Assembly: GCF_040869045.1 (NCBI RefSeq)
Contig: NC_090319.1
Coordinates: 14,402,314-14,466,313, forward strand
DNA from: Eurosta solidaginis
Taxonomy: Eukaryota > Arthropoda > Insecta > Diptera > Tephritidae
Reading direction: 5' to 3'
DNA: 64,000 bases
Notes under the pieces: model-generated
Databases searched by the model: none
What the model saw: the letters and a program-made list of their open reading frames with translations, nothing else
Told to the model about the DNA's origin: nothing
Made by a program: the position numbers and the translations under genes
In this document: positions 44,626 to 56,929 of the stretch, piece after piece
Position numbering within the stretch: the first letter of the stretch is position 1
Layout: each line of letters opens with the position of its first letter

Positions 44626-45889
44626 TACTGTTATCCTTTTTATGCAAGTAAATAATTATGAGTGCGACAAAAATAAGTAAAATTTGTTGCTATTGTAGTG
44701 CAGCATTGCTCTATATATTTTGTTTTGTTATGACTTTGTGTCTATGCATTTGGTAAGATTTTGCCAACATCTACAATTTCACATACACACACAGAGGCAA
44801 ACCTGAAATATTGTTGCTTGCACTTACCCAAGCTGACCATCTAACAAAAACAATGCTTCACAGACAAAGCATACAAATAGTGAAGCGGGCGCGCATGCAT
44901 ACAATAAAAATAAAAATACATACAGACATACAAATATACAGAGTTGAACTCATGCATAGATGGACAAAGGTAGACAAACAAATTAATTGCTGCTACAACA
45001 AGAAGTAGAAAAAAGTTGGAAAGGTTGAAAGTATGCAGGGATCGAAAGGGTTATGTATGAATTTTTACAATAAAAGTTGAAATTTGACAGCAAAAATAAA
45101 AGTCATAATTTGACAATAATTTTTTACTTTTACCACAAAAGTCAATCTTAATATTTAAAAGGTGACTTTTATTATAAATAAAAATTATTAGTTATTATTA
45201 TTATTACTAGGCCTGGTTGCAGTGCGACTTTTATTTGAATATATTGTGCGCGTCTTTTCAGCCTTTAATTGTATGTGGAGGCGTTTAAAGTATTTAAGTG
45301 TCTCTTCAGGCTTTTGACTCCGCCACCTAGCGGACAAAATATCTGCCTTTTCAAAGCGACACATTCGCAGAGAATGTCGTCCAGCTCAAAAAGCAACAGA
45401 TATCGTATAGATTTAACTAACGTAGGTGATATCGTAGAATACAGTGCCCCTTATAGTATTCAGTGAGTATACGTAGGTCCTCTCTGCTCAAATGTGAAAT
45501 GAGTTTGGCTAATACTCTCGTTGCTGTTAGTGACTTGCCTTTGTCCTTTGCATTGAATCCAGATTTGTCTGAGCTGCTTTGTTTTTCAATTACTTATAGT
45601 TTACCTAGTGTGTGCCTTTGTAAGTCCATAGAAGGACTCTGGAGAGATAGAATGCTGCTAAAGCACCGTGCGTGGCTAGGAAGTGTTCCTACTCATTACC
45701 ATCATGTCTTTGATGCTGATACGATGCGCCTACGATACTAACAAAACCTTGTTTTTGGCTCCGACAATATTTAGGACTCCAGTGCATTCATCCGCTGGCG
45801 TTAAGGTGATTATTTAAGACTGCAAGGCACCTCGAGGATAATCATCTTCATAGACATTATCTACTACAATTTTTATTGTATGGATTAAT
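44626..45889. other. Non-coding; AAAAGTC-rich patch
   Basis: At 45060-45190 AAAAATAAAAGTC and TTGACAATA phrases resemble the hairpin at 2611-2815. The rest, including an open stretch at 45463-45741, has no motif I recognise and may be flanking LINE sequence. Confidence 0.35.
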
Positions 45890-46090
45890 GCCTGAAAAAT
45901 AATGGGGCTAAATCCATTTGGTATCGATATGTTGAAGCTTGCAGCATGGATGCCAGCTCCAATTTTTGCGTCATCAAATTTTGATCCATACGTAAACCTG
46001 ACCTCTGAGTCTGAGCTATCTATTAACCGTTTTGTCGCTCACTCGTTTGCATGCTGTACAGTATCTGCCACACATTTACCGGTTCTATTG
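45890..46090 (-). pseudogene. LINE RNase H fragment
   Basis: The minus strand reads FTYGSKFDDAKIGAGIHAAS, a match to the opening strand of LINE RNase H (YTDGSK...GAGVH) in which the catalytic aspartate is replaced by tyrosine. It is short and broken, so it is a relic. Confidence 0.6.
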
Positions 46091-46339
46091 GCAGCTTAAG
46101 TTCAGCCCAATGATTGTAAGTCTGCTTCACACTCCATCATCAACCGATGAATTCCCTAGCCACCGCTTCGCTTTGCATCATCACGACTAAGTGCCACTCT
46201 GCGACTCAGTGTGTGTGTGTGTTTCTGATTCAGTTATCACCAAAAAAGTAAGGTGTACACATTAACAAAGGAAGTAGGACCAAGTCAACTTTGGATTGGG
46301 TGTAAGCTACACCCAACTTTGACAATGACTGCTTCCATA

Positions 46340-47060
46340 ATAATAGTTAGGGTTGCCACTTAATCGAGACCATTTCAGAATCATAAGGATAATTTTGAGA
46401 CTGTTTTCAGGATCACTATTTCAAGGTAATAACGTAATTATTTTCAGGATAATTTCGAAGCTATTCCGAAATCATTTTGCGACTATTTCAGTATAATTTT
46501 GGGATTAGTTTGGCATCAATACGGTTACTTCTCCAAATTATTTTGATAAAATTTGTAGTATTATTTATTTGTGTTGATCTTAAAAATATAGTTTTAATCG
46601 TTCCCGAAAATAGGTCCGGAATGAATCTGTAATAGTTCCGAATCGATTCCTAAATGGCACTAAATTGGTCCTGAATTGATAACTAAAATAATCCTGAAAT
46701 GCTCCCGAAACATGTTTGAAATGATCCCATCATTGTTCTGAACCAATCTGGAAATGATCCCTGATTAATAATGAAATGATAACAAATAGTTCCCGAATTC
46801 CCACAAAAATAATCCCGAAATGCTTTTAAAATCATCTCGAAATAATCTGGAAATGGTCCCGAATTGAGCCCCAATCACTCGGGAAATGGTCCCATAAAAT
46901 ACTTTCTTAATGCCGGCGAAGACAGTCCCAAAATACTTTTGAAATTATGCCGAAACAGTCGGAAGTGATCCAGACCAATCTGGTAATCATCCCAAAATTA
47001 TACCGAAATGATAACTAAATAGTTTGTAAATGCCTGAAAAAATTCCAAAATAGTACCGAT
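46340..47060. repeat. Degenerate array with an orientation switch
   Basis: From 46340 to about 46590 the sequence repeats variants of GGATAATTTCGAGACTATTTC. From about 46610 to 47060 it repeats the reverse complement type, AAATGATCCCGAAATAGT. The units are about 20-25 bp and strongly diverged. The two halves are thus inverted around 46600. A short relative lies at 49990-50150. Confidence 0.65.
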
Positions 47061-49309
47061 TTGGTATTAACTCTACTTAACGTTTTTTTTTCTCGAGCAG
47101 ACTATAAAAAAGCCGAATAAAAAAAAATTTGCCGGGACCCTTTCAACAAATGCTTGAAATTTTGGGGTCGGCCTTTTGCAACTTTCCCTTCTTGCCCCAC
47201 TCATGGTGCAATACAATAGCATAAATTTTCACAATGGCCTACAGCAAATGTTAATTACTCATAGCCATGTTGTGCCAACTGAAAGCAAGCCAATGTATGC
47301 AAGTATGCTAGTAGGTGAGTAAGCGAACAGATGCGCTAGCAGATAGAAAGGACATACTGGGATAGAGGTAAAAAGGGTGGCAAAGCAACAATGTATGTGC
47401 ATGTGTGTCAGAAATAACAGATCAACAGCAAGCGCTTGTCACAAACGGGAGCTGGAGGCGTGCGATAAATTGGCGTGACAAGAGAAATGAGTGAGCGATG
47501 GTGGGATAGACGGAAAGGGGGAAGCTTGCAATGGGCGCTATGAAAAGGCATTCAAATCGCTGGCTCTCACTAGCGTATTTTATGTGCGAATGTGTGCGCT
47601 TGTATTCACTCAAATAAGTGGGCTACGCAAACAGAACGACGAGCAAGAAGCGGAGCGGAACCTCGACTGTCTTTATCAATGCATTCTAATCAATATGCTG
47701 GCGCAACGCAACAAACTAAATATGAGTATATATATGTGTGTGTGTGTATGTTAAAGCGCATAATCAGAATTTGCAATTTTGTCCAGCATAGAAAATATAT
47801 AGGGCAAGCGTGGCAAAGACAGGTGCATGGACGAGAAAAGGTTTGGTGGGTTGAAGAGTTGGTGTGAGTGTGAAGCGCATTTGACTTCAAAGTTGAGCGT
47901 TTGATGGGTGCGCGCAAATACAATGTGTAGAGTGAAGTGTGCACACGACAAAAATAACAAAAACAAAAGCAAATCGACAAATTTTTTTGCACATTAAAAG
48001 AAGCTCACACGCATACATACACATATGTTTATGCATGTAATACATTGTGCGTGTGTGTCCCCGAAATAATAGCGCCAGCTGCACCGTGTGACACAGAGGC
48101 ACCACAAAGTGGCTGTCGACGCAAAGGAGTCCAGGCGTTTTTTGTACAAAAAACACGAACACACACATAAACAGAGTTGCAACAAGCACACATACTCGCC
48201 CCCAGTCAGGCATAAAACTAGACGGAAATGCACCAGCTTGAAACCAGATTTTACTGAGCGAAATCGAAAATCACCAAACTTTGCACCGAAGTTATTCCAA
48301 GCAAAGCGGTTTGTTGTGTGATTATAACTGCGCTCTGTGCCGGATTGAGCGTCTTAATTTCCACGATTGAGGAAAGGGGGGGAAGGGGCCTAAACTGAAG
48401 CGAAGCACGGTGAAGCGGTCTTTTCTCAAAGGGTTGATGTGTGCCGCAAAACTTAAACAGGCTGATCACTGTATCCACGCCAGAAAGTTGCTGCGATCAA
48501 GTAGGCGAGTGATGGGATACCATCCAGTCTATCTACGGTCAGAGAATTCACCATCTACACATTCGGACAGCTAAGTGGCAGCTAAAGTTTTGAGATTGAC
48601 GGTGGTCTGATAACGGGTGAACTGGGGCCCTTTCCCCATTCTATCATCTGGGCTCGGATTTTTTAGACCAAATGAGTACAGTTGAATTGAACGTATCGAG
48701 CTGCACAGATGCGGGTGTTCTGAGGGCCACTTGTAATCTGCTTTTGCACACCTGAGTCTGTACGGTCCTTTTCAAACGATAGTAGAGCAAAAGCTGACTT
48801 GAGCGTCATTCAGAAAATACGATGCACGAGTACAAGGGAAGCTAGAAAATACAGTTAGTTACTGCTTTTCGTGAACGTAAGGTCATACTTGACGACTTTA
48901 GCTCCAGGTTTGTCATCCATATCACTAGGTATTGAATCTCGGACTTAATTATTCATATTATAGCAGCTAATAATCTTCTGTAATAACAGTTGTGATTTAG
49001 TTTGTGATTGTGATTTTCGGTAAGCATGATAACTGGGGGGAGGGGGGAGAATACACAGTCACAGGTAGCGTTGTTGGCCAAAAATCGTCGTATGAGCCAA
49101 CCCTATCAACGATGCTTGTCAGTCTCGACTTTGTGAGATACCATAGCTAGAGAGCATCTTAAGTGATTGCCTGCTCAGAACCCATCCTGGGGAAGTGGTT
49201 ATATCTTCTTGAGCACTGCGAAAATCTTTGCCTGGAAAATGCATGTAGGAAAAATCTACGGGATGAAGTTGATATGAGCGCAATCAGACAGCAAGTTAAG
49301 ACAAGGTAA
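47061..49309. other. Unique-looking non-coding DNA
   Basis: GTGTGT microsatellites near 47740 and 48050 and several short frames without family resemblance. The part 48480-49300 is less AT-rich and might be decayed mobile-element sequence. Nothing is firm. Confidence 0.35.
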
Positions 49310-49910
49310 GGCGTGTAACAAATTTGTTATATTTCTCATTGATGAGTTATCGGTTTGTTATTAATACGAATACGTGTTATTGGGGAGGTATGGAAAAGCT
49401 ATCGATTTATTATCGAATTCTTATAAATTTGCTGTCGATGGCAAAGTTCATATATAAGTTACCGATTTACTATCGAAAAGTTATAAATAGGTTACCAAAA
49501 AATTTTTCGATTTATTATCAAAAAGTAATCGATGCGTTATCGCAAAGTTGTGAACTTTTCATAGAAATGTTATACATTTTTTATAGTGAAGTTATCGATT
49601 TTTTCAAAAAGCCATATATATGTTATCGAAAAGTTATATATATGTTATAAAAAGTTATCGATTTGTTATAAAAAATTTCATGGTGTGTTATCGAAAAGTG
49701 TTGGATTTGTTATAGAAAAATTACCGATTTTTTCAAAAAGTCATAGACATGCATATGAAAAATTTGCGACTTGCTATAAAAATTTTTCGATTTGATATCG
49801 AAATGTTATCGATATTTTATATGAGTGCCACCAACTTGTTGTAGGCGTGTTATCGCCTTGTTAGCACCAATTCATCGCCTTGTTATGAAACAGATACCCA
49901 TACAAAATCG
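49310..49910. repeat. Degenerate GTTATCGATTTGTTATCG array
   Basis: Units such as AAAAGTTATCGATTTGTTAT recur every 20-30 bp over 600 bp. The vocabulary is the reverse complement of the array at 28730-29220. An open frame across it (repeated IYYRKVI) is a by-product of the repeat. Confidence 0.75.
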
Positions 49911-50475
49911 ATAGCAAATCACGTCCTTTGACAAGGCGAAGAATAAACGAAAAAAAGCCGATGAGTCGGCGAAAAGAAACCAGATCATTTAGAAATCATT
50001 TTCAAAACTATTAAAGAATCACTTGTGGACCGCTAAGGGATGACTTCGGATTATTTCTAGGCCTTTATGAAAACATTTAGCGATAATTCCGTAATTATCA
50101 TTGAATAGTTTGGAATTTGCTTTCGTGATCATTTCGGAACCACTTATCGTTTTGAGCTTGTTTGGTGTGTGTCTTATACAGAAGTAAATGGAAGTTGAAG
50201 AAATTTAAAAAATGGGAAAAATATAAATTTATTTTTTAATTCAACGAAATTTTAGATTTAGTGTACTTCGTGTAAAGTCGCCTAGTATAAAATAGCACTA
50301 GTTTCTTCGGAAAACATATATATAACTACTAAGTTTCACATGCACTCACACACATACACGTACATATACACACTGCTTGGTGACAGTAGAAAAGTAAACA
50401 AAAATATTCTACTTCAAAGTTTGCACTTTGTTTGCAATTGTGTTTGCATGCATGTATGTGTACCTATATATATAT
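49911..50475. other. Non-coding; short array relative
   Basis: 49990-50150 resembles the array at 46340-47060. The rest holds CACA/TATA microsatellite sequence. No gene. Confidence 0.4.
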
Positions 50476-51502
50476 GGGGTATTCCATCCCATTTCGACCA
50501 ATTTTGAACCCAACCCCTTTAGAATTGGCTGAAAGTTTTTCTTCTTTTTCTAGCTTACGAAAGACGTTTCTCAGAATTTTTTCAAATTTTTTCATCCAAC
50601 TCAAAAATTTTCAAAAATTGACCGTTTGGGATTTTTTTTTTTTTTTTAAAATTTGTTTTTAAATATACTTTTCGGAAAAAATACAAAAAAATTTTTAAAG
50701 TTTTTTTTTTTATTTTTCAGTTTTTCGAAATTTTTCGAATTTTGCCATTTTTTTTTGCTCATAAAAAACTTCAATCAATTCTGCAATCATGCCCACTAAT
50801 CCCCGAGTGGGCCGATTTTTTTTGTATTTTTTTTTATTTTATTGAAAAAAATTTTTCAAAAATAAAAGTTTTTTTTTATCAATTTTATTTATATAACAAA
50901 CAAATGTAAGAAAATGAGTTTTGAGTATTCTTTTCTTTATATATTATGGTAATGTATCATTTTAATCGTAATGTATCATTTTAATCGTAGATTACCATAA
51001 TATATAAAGAAAAGAATACTTAAAAATCATTTTCTTACATTTTTTTGTTATATAAATAAAATTGATAAAAAAAATTTTATTTTTGAAATTTTTTTTTTCA
51101 ATTAAATAAAAAAAATCGGCCCACTCCGGGATTAGTGGGGATGATTGCAGAATTGATAGAAGTTTTTTATGAGAAAAAAAAAATGGCGAAATTCGAAAAA
51201 TCTCGAAAAACTGAAAAATTAAAAAAAAGAACTTTAAAATTTTTTTTGTATTTTTTCCGAAAAGTACATTTAAAAAAAATTAAAAAAAAAAGATACCAAA
51301 CGGTCAATTTTTGAAAAAGTTATAGCATTTTGAAAACAAAAACAGCGTTTTTTTTAAAAATTCATAACTTTTTTTGAGTTGGATGAAAAAATTTTAAAAA
51401 CTTCTGAAAAACGTCCTTCGTAAGCTGGAAAAAGAAGAAAAACTTTCAGCTAATTCGAAAGGGGTCGGGTTCAAAATTGGTCGAAATGGGATGGAATACC
51501 CC
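50476..51502. mobile_element. 1-kb foldback element, near-perfect palindrome
   Basis: The left end GGGGTATTCCATCCCATTTC and the right end GAAATGGGATGGAATACCCC are exact reverse complements, and pairing continues inward on both arms (about 480-510 bp each), including a GGCCCACTC/GAGTGGGCC block and long A/T runs. The centre (about 50953-50990) is a short loop with a 19-bp direct repeat. ATAT lies on both sides. No protein is encoded. I infer a foldback or MITE-type element. Confidence 0.92.
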
Positions 51503-52136
51503 ATATGTATGCGTAAGTTTGTATGTGTATGTGTGTGTCATAGCTACGGCACAGCACTTTCATCCATAGACGTCAAGAGAGTGTGGGAGTTCTATTGTGA
51601 TAAAGTTTAACCAAAAGGAAATTACATAAAAGGTTTTGTTTGCTTCCTTTGCTCTCCCGGCCTTCCCTTCGTTACCTCAATCGTCATTGCTGCTGCCATT
51701 GTCTACCGTTATACCACATATTTCCCATTTCTTGGCTTAGTTTTTTTTCACTTGAATATTGCTATAGTTGGAGTAGGTTTTTGTTTCATTTGAGGATGTG
51801 TATTTATATATATGTATGTGTGTGTGTGTAGAGTGTCTCTTTTGTGTGGTAAAAATATTTGAAAAATAATGCAAAGAATTATTATTATTATTGTTATATG
51901 CGCGCTAAAAGCAAACCCCGAATTGTTCTTGGCCAAGAAGAAAAAAATATATTATATATAATAATAATAAATGGCAAAAAAATTAAAACAGAAAGAAGCT
52001 GGCATTTTTTAGCCAAAAGGCAAGATACAGATGAGCAATAATTGCTAAAGTAAGGACTGTGCGCTGAGTTTGCAAGATATGCTAAACAGAGTATATGACA
52101 AAAAAAAAAAAATAAAAATAAATAAGGAAGGGACTG
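51503..52136. other. Non-coding, nothing recognised
   Basis: AT-rich with GTGTGT microsatellite near 51820. No supported feature. Confidence 0.4.
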
Positions 52137-52975
52137 TCTTCGGCTGTGGCGAAGACTTCATACCTTTCATGAATGGGGCTGAACAATAATCTTATACCGT
52201 TCGTAATCTCCAAATAATGGGATGTATAAGATGAGAAATATATAGAGAACAGATGTACATACCTAAACGATTTTTAAGATAAATATAAAATAAAAAATGG
52301 CAAAAACCCCCCTTATCTGAACGATCGGTTGTATGGGATATATATTATATATAGCTCCGATCGAAATGATTTTTACAGGAAATCTTCTATGATATACTGC
52401 AATAAATATTGCCAAGTTTCACGTTTTTATATTCGAAACTAAGGGAGAAATGGCCGAAAACCTTTCTATCTGAACGATGGGTTATATGGGATATATATTA
52501 TATATAGCTTGAATCGGAATGATTTTTTCATGAAATCCTTTATGATATATTAGAATAAATATCACCAAGTTTAACGTTTTTATATTGGAAATTAAGGGGG
52601 AAATTGCCAAAAATACTATATACTTTATACTTTCTAAATTGCGGCAGGAATGACCAAAATCATCTTATCTGAACTATCAGTTGTATGGGAGATATATGTT
52701 ATAGTGGTCCGATCCTACCGGATCCGACAAATGTCTAATATAATACAAAAATACATCCTTGTGCCAAATTTCATTGAGATATCTCAAAATTTGAGGGACT
52801 AGTTTGCGTTCAAACAGACAGACGGACGGACAGACGGGCATGGCTATATCAACTCAGTTCGTCGCCCTGATCAATTCGGTATACTTAATGGTGAGTCTAT
52901 CTTCTATATTTCTCAACGTTACAAACATCGGACCAAAGTTAATATACCATTTCATGTTCATGAAAGGTATAAAAA
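52137..52975 (+). mobile_element. Dispersed non-coding element with about 152-bp subrepeats and terminal hairpin
   Basis: ATACCTTTCATGAA (52160-52173) pairs with TTCATGAAAGGTAT (52957-52970). At the right end ATACCATTTCATG and CATGAAAGGTAT also form a local hairpin. Between, a unit starting AATGGC and containing CTGAACGATNGGTT, ATATATTATATATAG and AAGTTTCACGTTTTTATAT occurs at about 52298, 52450 and, more degraded, 52650, followed by ACAGACAGACGGACGGACAG. I recognise this layout from common fly repeats. A Helitron-like origin is possible but not shown. Confidence 0.6.
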
Positions 52976-53399
52976 AAACCAAAAGGAATATTGAAAAAAG
53001 GAAAGTAATTTCCGGCAAATAAAAATTGGGTTATAAAGACTTTGATACGAAATGGCTCGTAGTCTAGATAATATTATCATTTCTATTTTTGTGGTTGTTA
53101 TTGCTTTTGTTGCTGCGCTGTGCTCAATATTACTTTGCTAGCTTACTGACGCTATTCACTCAGCAAGACATTCAACATATAAAATGGGACACAAAAATAA
53201 ATCATACGAAAAAAATTCGATTGCTAACGCGTATGCTATACACAGTTGTGGACAAGGCATTTTAACTTCTTATCCCATTTCTTTGATAACTTTTCACGAT
53301 ATATTCTTTAAGGACGCATCAATAAGGCTGCCACCTTATTTAAATTTAGCAAGATATGCGAATATAAATCTCACTGCACAAGTAAAGAACTGTGAAGGG
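52976..53399. other. Non-coding, nothing recognised
   Basis: No supported feature. Confidence 0.4.
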
Positions 53400-54030
53400 T
53401 TGAGTCAACTTTGCTCATAAGAAGAGGAAGAGAGAAATTGTGATCGATAAGATGACGCGAGAACGCATGAGGTAATGTGGTGCTGAGAGCATGAAGATAT
53501 GTATGGAAAGTTAGCTGTATTGGAAAAGGTAATGCAGGTAAGAAGAGGAAAAGGAAATGATAAAGGAAAAGGATAGAGATATGCAAAGGTGTAAAGGGTA
53601 CAAGGAAGCAATTCAAAGTGATTTCGGGAGGGAGAAGGATGGGAAAAGCGATGGGAGAAGGATATCGAGAAGGAGTGGGAGATGTAGAGGGACAAGGAAA
53701 GAGGAAGGTAGTTGAAGAAGATGCAGAGAGCGAGCGCGGGTAATGAAGATGAAGTGGATGCAGATGAAAATTAGGATAAGAATAAGGATCTTTATGAAGA
53801 TGAAGATACATAAGAACACGGTGATGAGGATGAAAATGAAAATGAATATGTAGGTGAAGATGAAGGTTGAAAAAGGGACAAAGACGAAAATAAATATGAA
53901 GATGTTGTTGAAAGTGTTGATAATGAAGGTAAAAAAAGATAAGAACTAAGTCGAAGATGAAGAACTGCAATTAAGATAAAGGTGAAGATGAAGATGATGA
54001 TAAATGTGAAGAAAATGAAGATTAAGAAAG
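53400..54030. repeat. Polypurine tract, GATGAA/GAAGAT-rich
   Basis: About 630 bp in which the plus strand is overwhelmingly A and G, with degenerate GATGAA units from about 53740. The minus-strand frame of histidine, leucine, phenylalanine and serine residues is a by-product. Confidence 0.85.
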
Positions 54031-54099
54031 CATTAGGTGATTGAAAATGTGTGGGAAATAGTAAGACTAGTGTAAAAACTGTTCTTATGGATGCCTGAA

Positions 54100-54850
54100 T
54101 ACAGAGTACATTAAGAAAGTTGGGTTGGATAAGGTTAGGAAGGTGTGCATTAGAACTTCACACACTTTCACTCGGAGACATATTTGTTCATTGTCTTCAA
54201 CGAACCACTTGCTTTCTCTGATAAACTAAGATAGGAGCGCAAGGTCCTTTCTTCCAAATTCCGTTAGACTAAGGAAAATCCATGCGCCAAGAAATTGCAA
54301 TTATTTCGTTTGTATTCCCATATATCGGAAGAAAAACCGACGAAACGAATCCTCTTGCTGAAAGCTTCTGCTATGCGCCACCGACAAGTTATCGGTTCAA
54401 TAATGCAATGACCTGTGATGATATGCGCAAGTGCTCTCGCTGCAGATTTGTTTAGCTCCTTTAGTTCCTTTAATATGCAAACATATTAATAAGGATCTTG
54501 AGACTAAGTAATCATTTCAGGTGTTACACTGCAAGTTCGTTGCCTAAATTTATCGATGGTGGTCATACGTCCGCCTCGCTTATGTCCATTTTCTAAAATA
54601 TTGGTTTTCCCAGCGACCAAGAAAAGGGAGATATTAGGATATCTTATGAAAGGCAGCTAGCTTTAGGGTCTAATGCCTTCAGGCCAGCTTAACCATCAAC
54701 AGAGATCGTTACTTCAGTGACTGAGATCGTACTATCCTGGAGAAGTCTGACTGCCCTATTTATGGCATAGACTTCCACCCAGAAAACATTGCATAAGTCA
54801 GGTATAACTAATTTACCTATGCCTTCCTCTTCGGTTCTTCTTATGATAAA
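54100..54850 (-). pseudogene. LINE 3' region: RNase H part and tail
   Basis: On the minus strand near 54820-54670 a frame reads CNVFWVEVYAINRAVRLLQD, STISVTEVTISVDG and GLKALDPKAS, which matches the middle of LINE RNase H (FQAEVYAI..., I-VDSQAALKAL). Further along come a weak ITGHCIIEP-like stretch and, near the end, GGATAAGGTTAGG tail sequence. Stops are frequent. It is similar in type to 38735-39250, so both may come from one LINE family. Confidence 0.65.
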
Positions 54851-56929
54851 TCACGGTACTCCACAATTTTGGAAAATCTACAAAACAAAATAAATTTTGA
54901 TACTTTTTCTAAGTGGTTTCCTGTTTGAAAGGATCATCAGCGAAAGTTATCCTAACAGAGATATTTTTACCCAAACCTCAGGATACTGATTAGAAGCAAA
55001 TACCTTACGTCTATGATAGTGTTTTTTTATTGTGAGGCTTGGCCAGAGGCTTTAAATTGCGTACCAAGGTAATAAACGGCCTTTGGATTTCGCTCCATAT
55101 ATACTGGGAATGCTTAAATGTGCAAAGCTTAATAGAAAAATGTGAAATGCATTGCATCACAAAATAAATTCTAATATGAAATGAATGAAGAAATAAAAAA
55201 AAATTTGATCCAAAAAATTAAAGCTAAAAGATAAAGCCAAATAAAATTTTGACTCGTTTAAGTCAAAGTCACTAAAGTAATAATACTTGCACACATCCGA
55301 AGCGGGTGCCGAGAGAGTGCGAGCAGCTAAGGGGCCAAGACAGCTAAATAGTCAAAGAGACAGCCCAGCAGCCGAGGAAGCAGCGCCAACCAAGTTGAAA
55401 TAGGGAAATGGGCGAAATTAAGAATGCCGCAAGCAAGTTGTGGCAAACTTTTTCACAGAGCACAACGCGACACAAACACACAGACAGCATTGCCAAATTT
55501 GTTGTTGGTGCTACGCCCACGCCACAACTAACGTTTCGATGCCACAGTGATACCATCAGCAACTCGCCCATCATCAATGTGCCCTCCTTAAATGCATTTT
55601 ATTTGTTTTATATTTGTAGGTGTGTGTGTGTATGTATGTATGTATATTACCCAGAGCCATTTCGCTTATCGCTCTCAAATGTTGGTCTCAAAAGCATACT
55701 TACATACATACTCACATACATACTTACAACTACTTATTGTTTGAATTAGTTTGCCTTTAAGTAAATATGCATAGGGTAGCGTATAAGTAACTTTGTAACT
55801 TTGTTCGTTTGTTTTTAAGGAACAACAACACATATATATATGTGTGTGTGTGTGTGTTTGTATTTGCATATTTATGTAAGTTACACTATATTTTCGCCAA
55901 TTTATTGCTGGTAATTTGCAAAATCAAACGCAATTGGGACGAAGTTGTTCGAAATGAAGGGGGTGCGGGTGCTCTTGGTGCAGCAAGCCGAGGTGGAAGT
56001 ATTTTTTTGTCAGTTAAGCAACGGGCCGTTAGGGCGTTACACACTTAGTTACATACTTGCATACTTACTACATTTACTATCACTGTCTCATGCATGCTGA
56101 CTTTTGAGTGCTAAGACAAGCGCAACGTTGTTACGATGTGACATACTGCTTGTGGCAGTTTTGCTGCAATGCGAGACGACTTACATACATAAACGTTGTA
56201 AGCGTGTGTGTGTGTGTGTGATTATCAATGTATTTCTTGTATATCTTTCCCTAGCTTCGTCTATATACCCTTAATGTTTTTAATCGCAGTAAGGAATATT
56301 TGAATTGTTACTGGGACATTTTTTTTCTGTGGGGGGAGAGAAATTTTCTGAAAAAAGTTCAAATTTAAGAAAAACATGTGTTAAATGTATATGTGTTTTC
56401 GTATGTGTATTTATGTCAACATTGAAAGAATTCATATGAGTGAGTACTTTAAAAGTTAGACAGTGAAGCGCTTCAAGTTGATATAACAAGAAATGAAGAC
56501 TTCCGGCAAAAAACTAACTGTATTATTAAGTCATAACTTTAGTTTATCGAACAAAAGCGAAAAACAGAAAATGCATTCAACTCACAGTTAAAAAGGATTT
56601 TTATTTTTGCCAAACTAAGCCAAAGTGATGAGGGCGAAACAAAGCTGGCTCTAAATAGTAAAGTTGCGTTGCTCGATTCCTAAGTTGAGTAGTCACTAGA
56701 CTGGGTCGCTCATCAACAAAAATGAAAAAAATGCAAAAGACCGCATTCAAATTTGAAGCTTATATTAAGAGATTCTGGGGACTTAAATTTTTTTTTGATC
56801 CTTGTAAATACCGCCGAAAGTGTCCTTTAATGGAAAATGGGTATAGTTGACATCCGCTTTTTAAAATTTAAACTTGATAGGCAAACCAATTCTTTATGAA
56901 GTACCTTTAGGATATGTGGCCGTTTTCCG
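54851..56929. other. Possible leader DNA of the dipeptidase gene; microsatellites
   Basis: The stretch 55265-55610 is less AT-rich and has an open frame from 55408 of no recognised family. It could be an upstream non-coding exon. TG arrays lie at about 55617, 55843 and 56204, and CATA arrays near 55695. No promoter can be fixed. Confidence 0.3.

Noticed and set aside
49324..49650. Frame with repeated IYYRKVI
   Set aside because: By-product of the TATCGAT array; no protein family.
53371..53970. 199-codon minus-strand frame rich in H, L, F, S
   Set aside because: It is a translation of the polypurine tract, with no domain or conserved motif.
55408..55749. 113-codon frame as a host gene
   Set aside because: No recognised domain, and the end runs into a TG microsatellite; it may be an untranslated leader.
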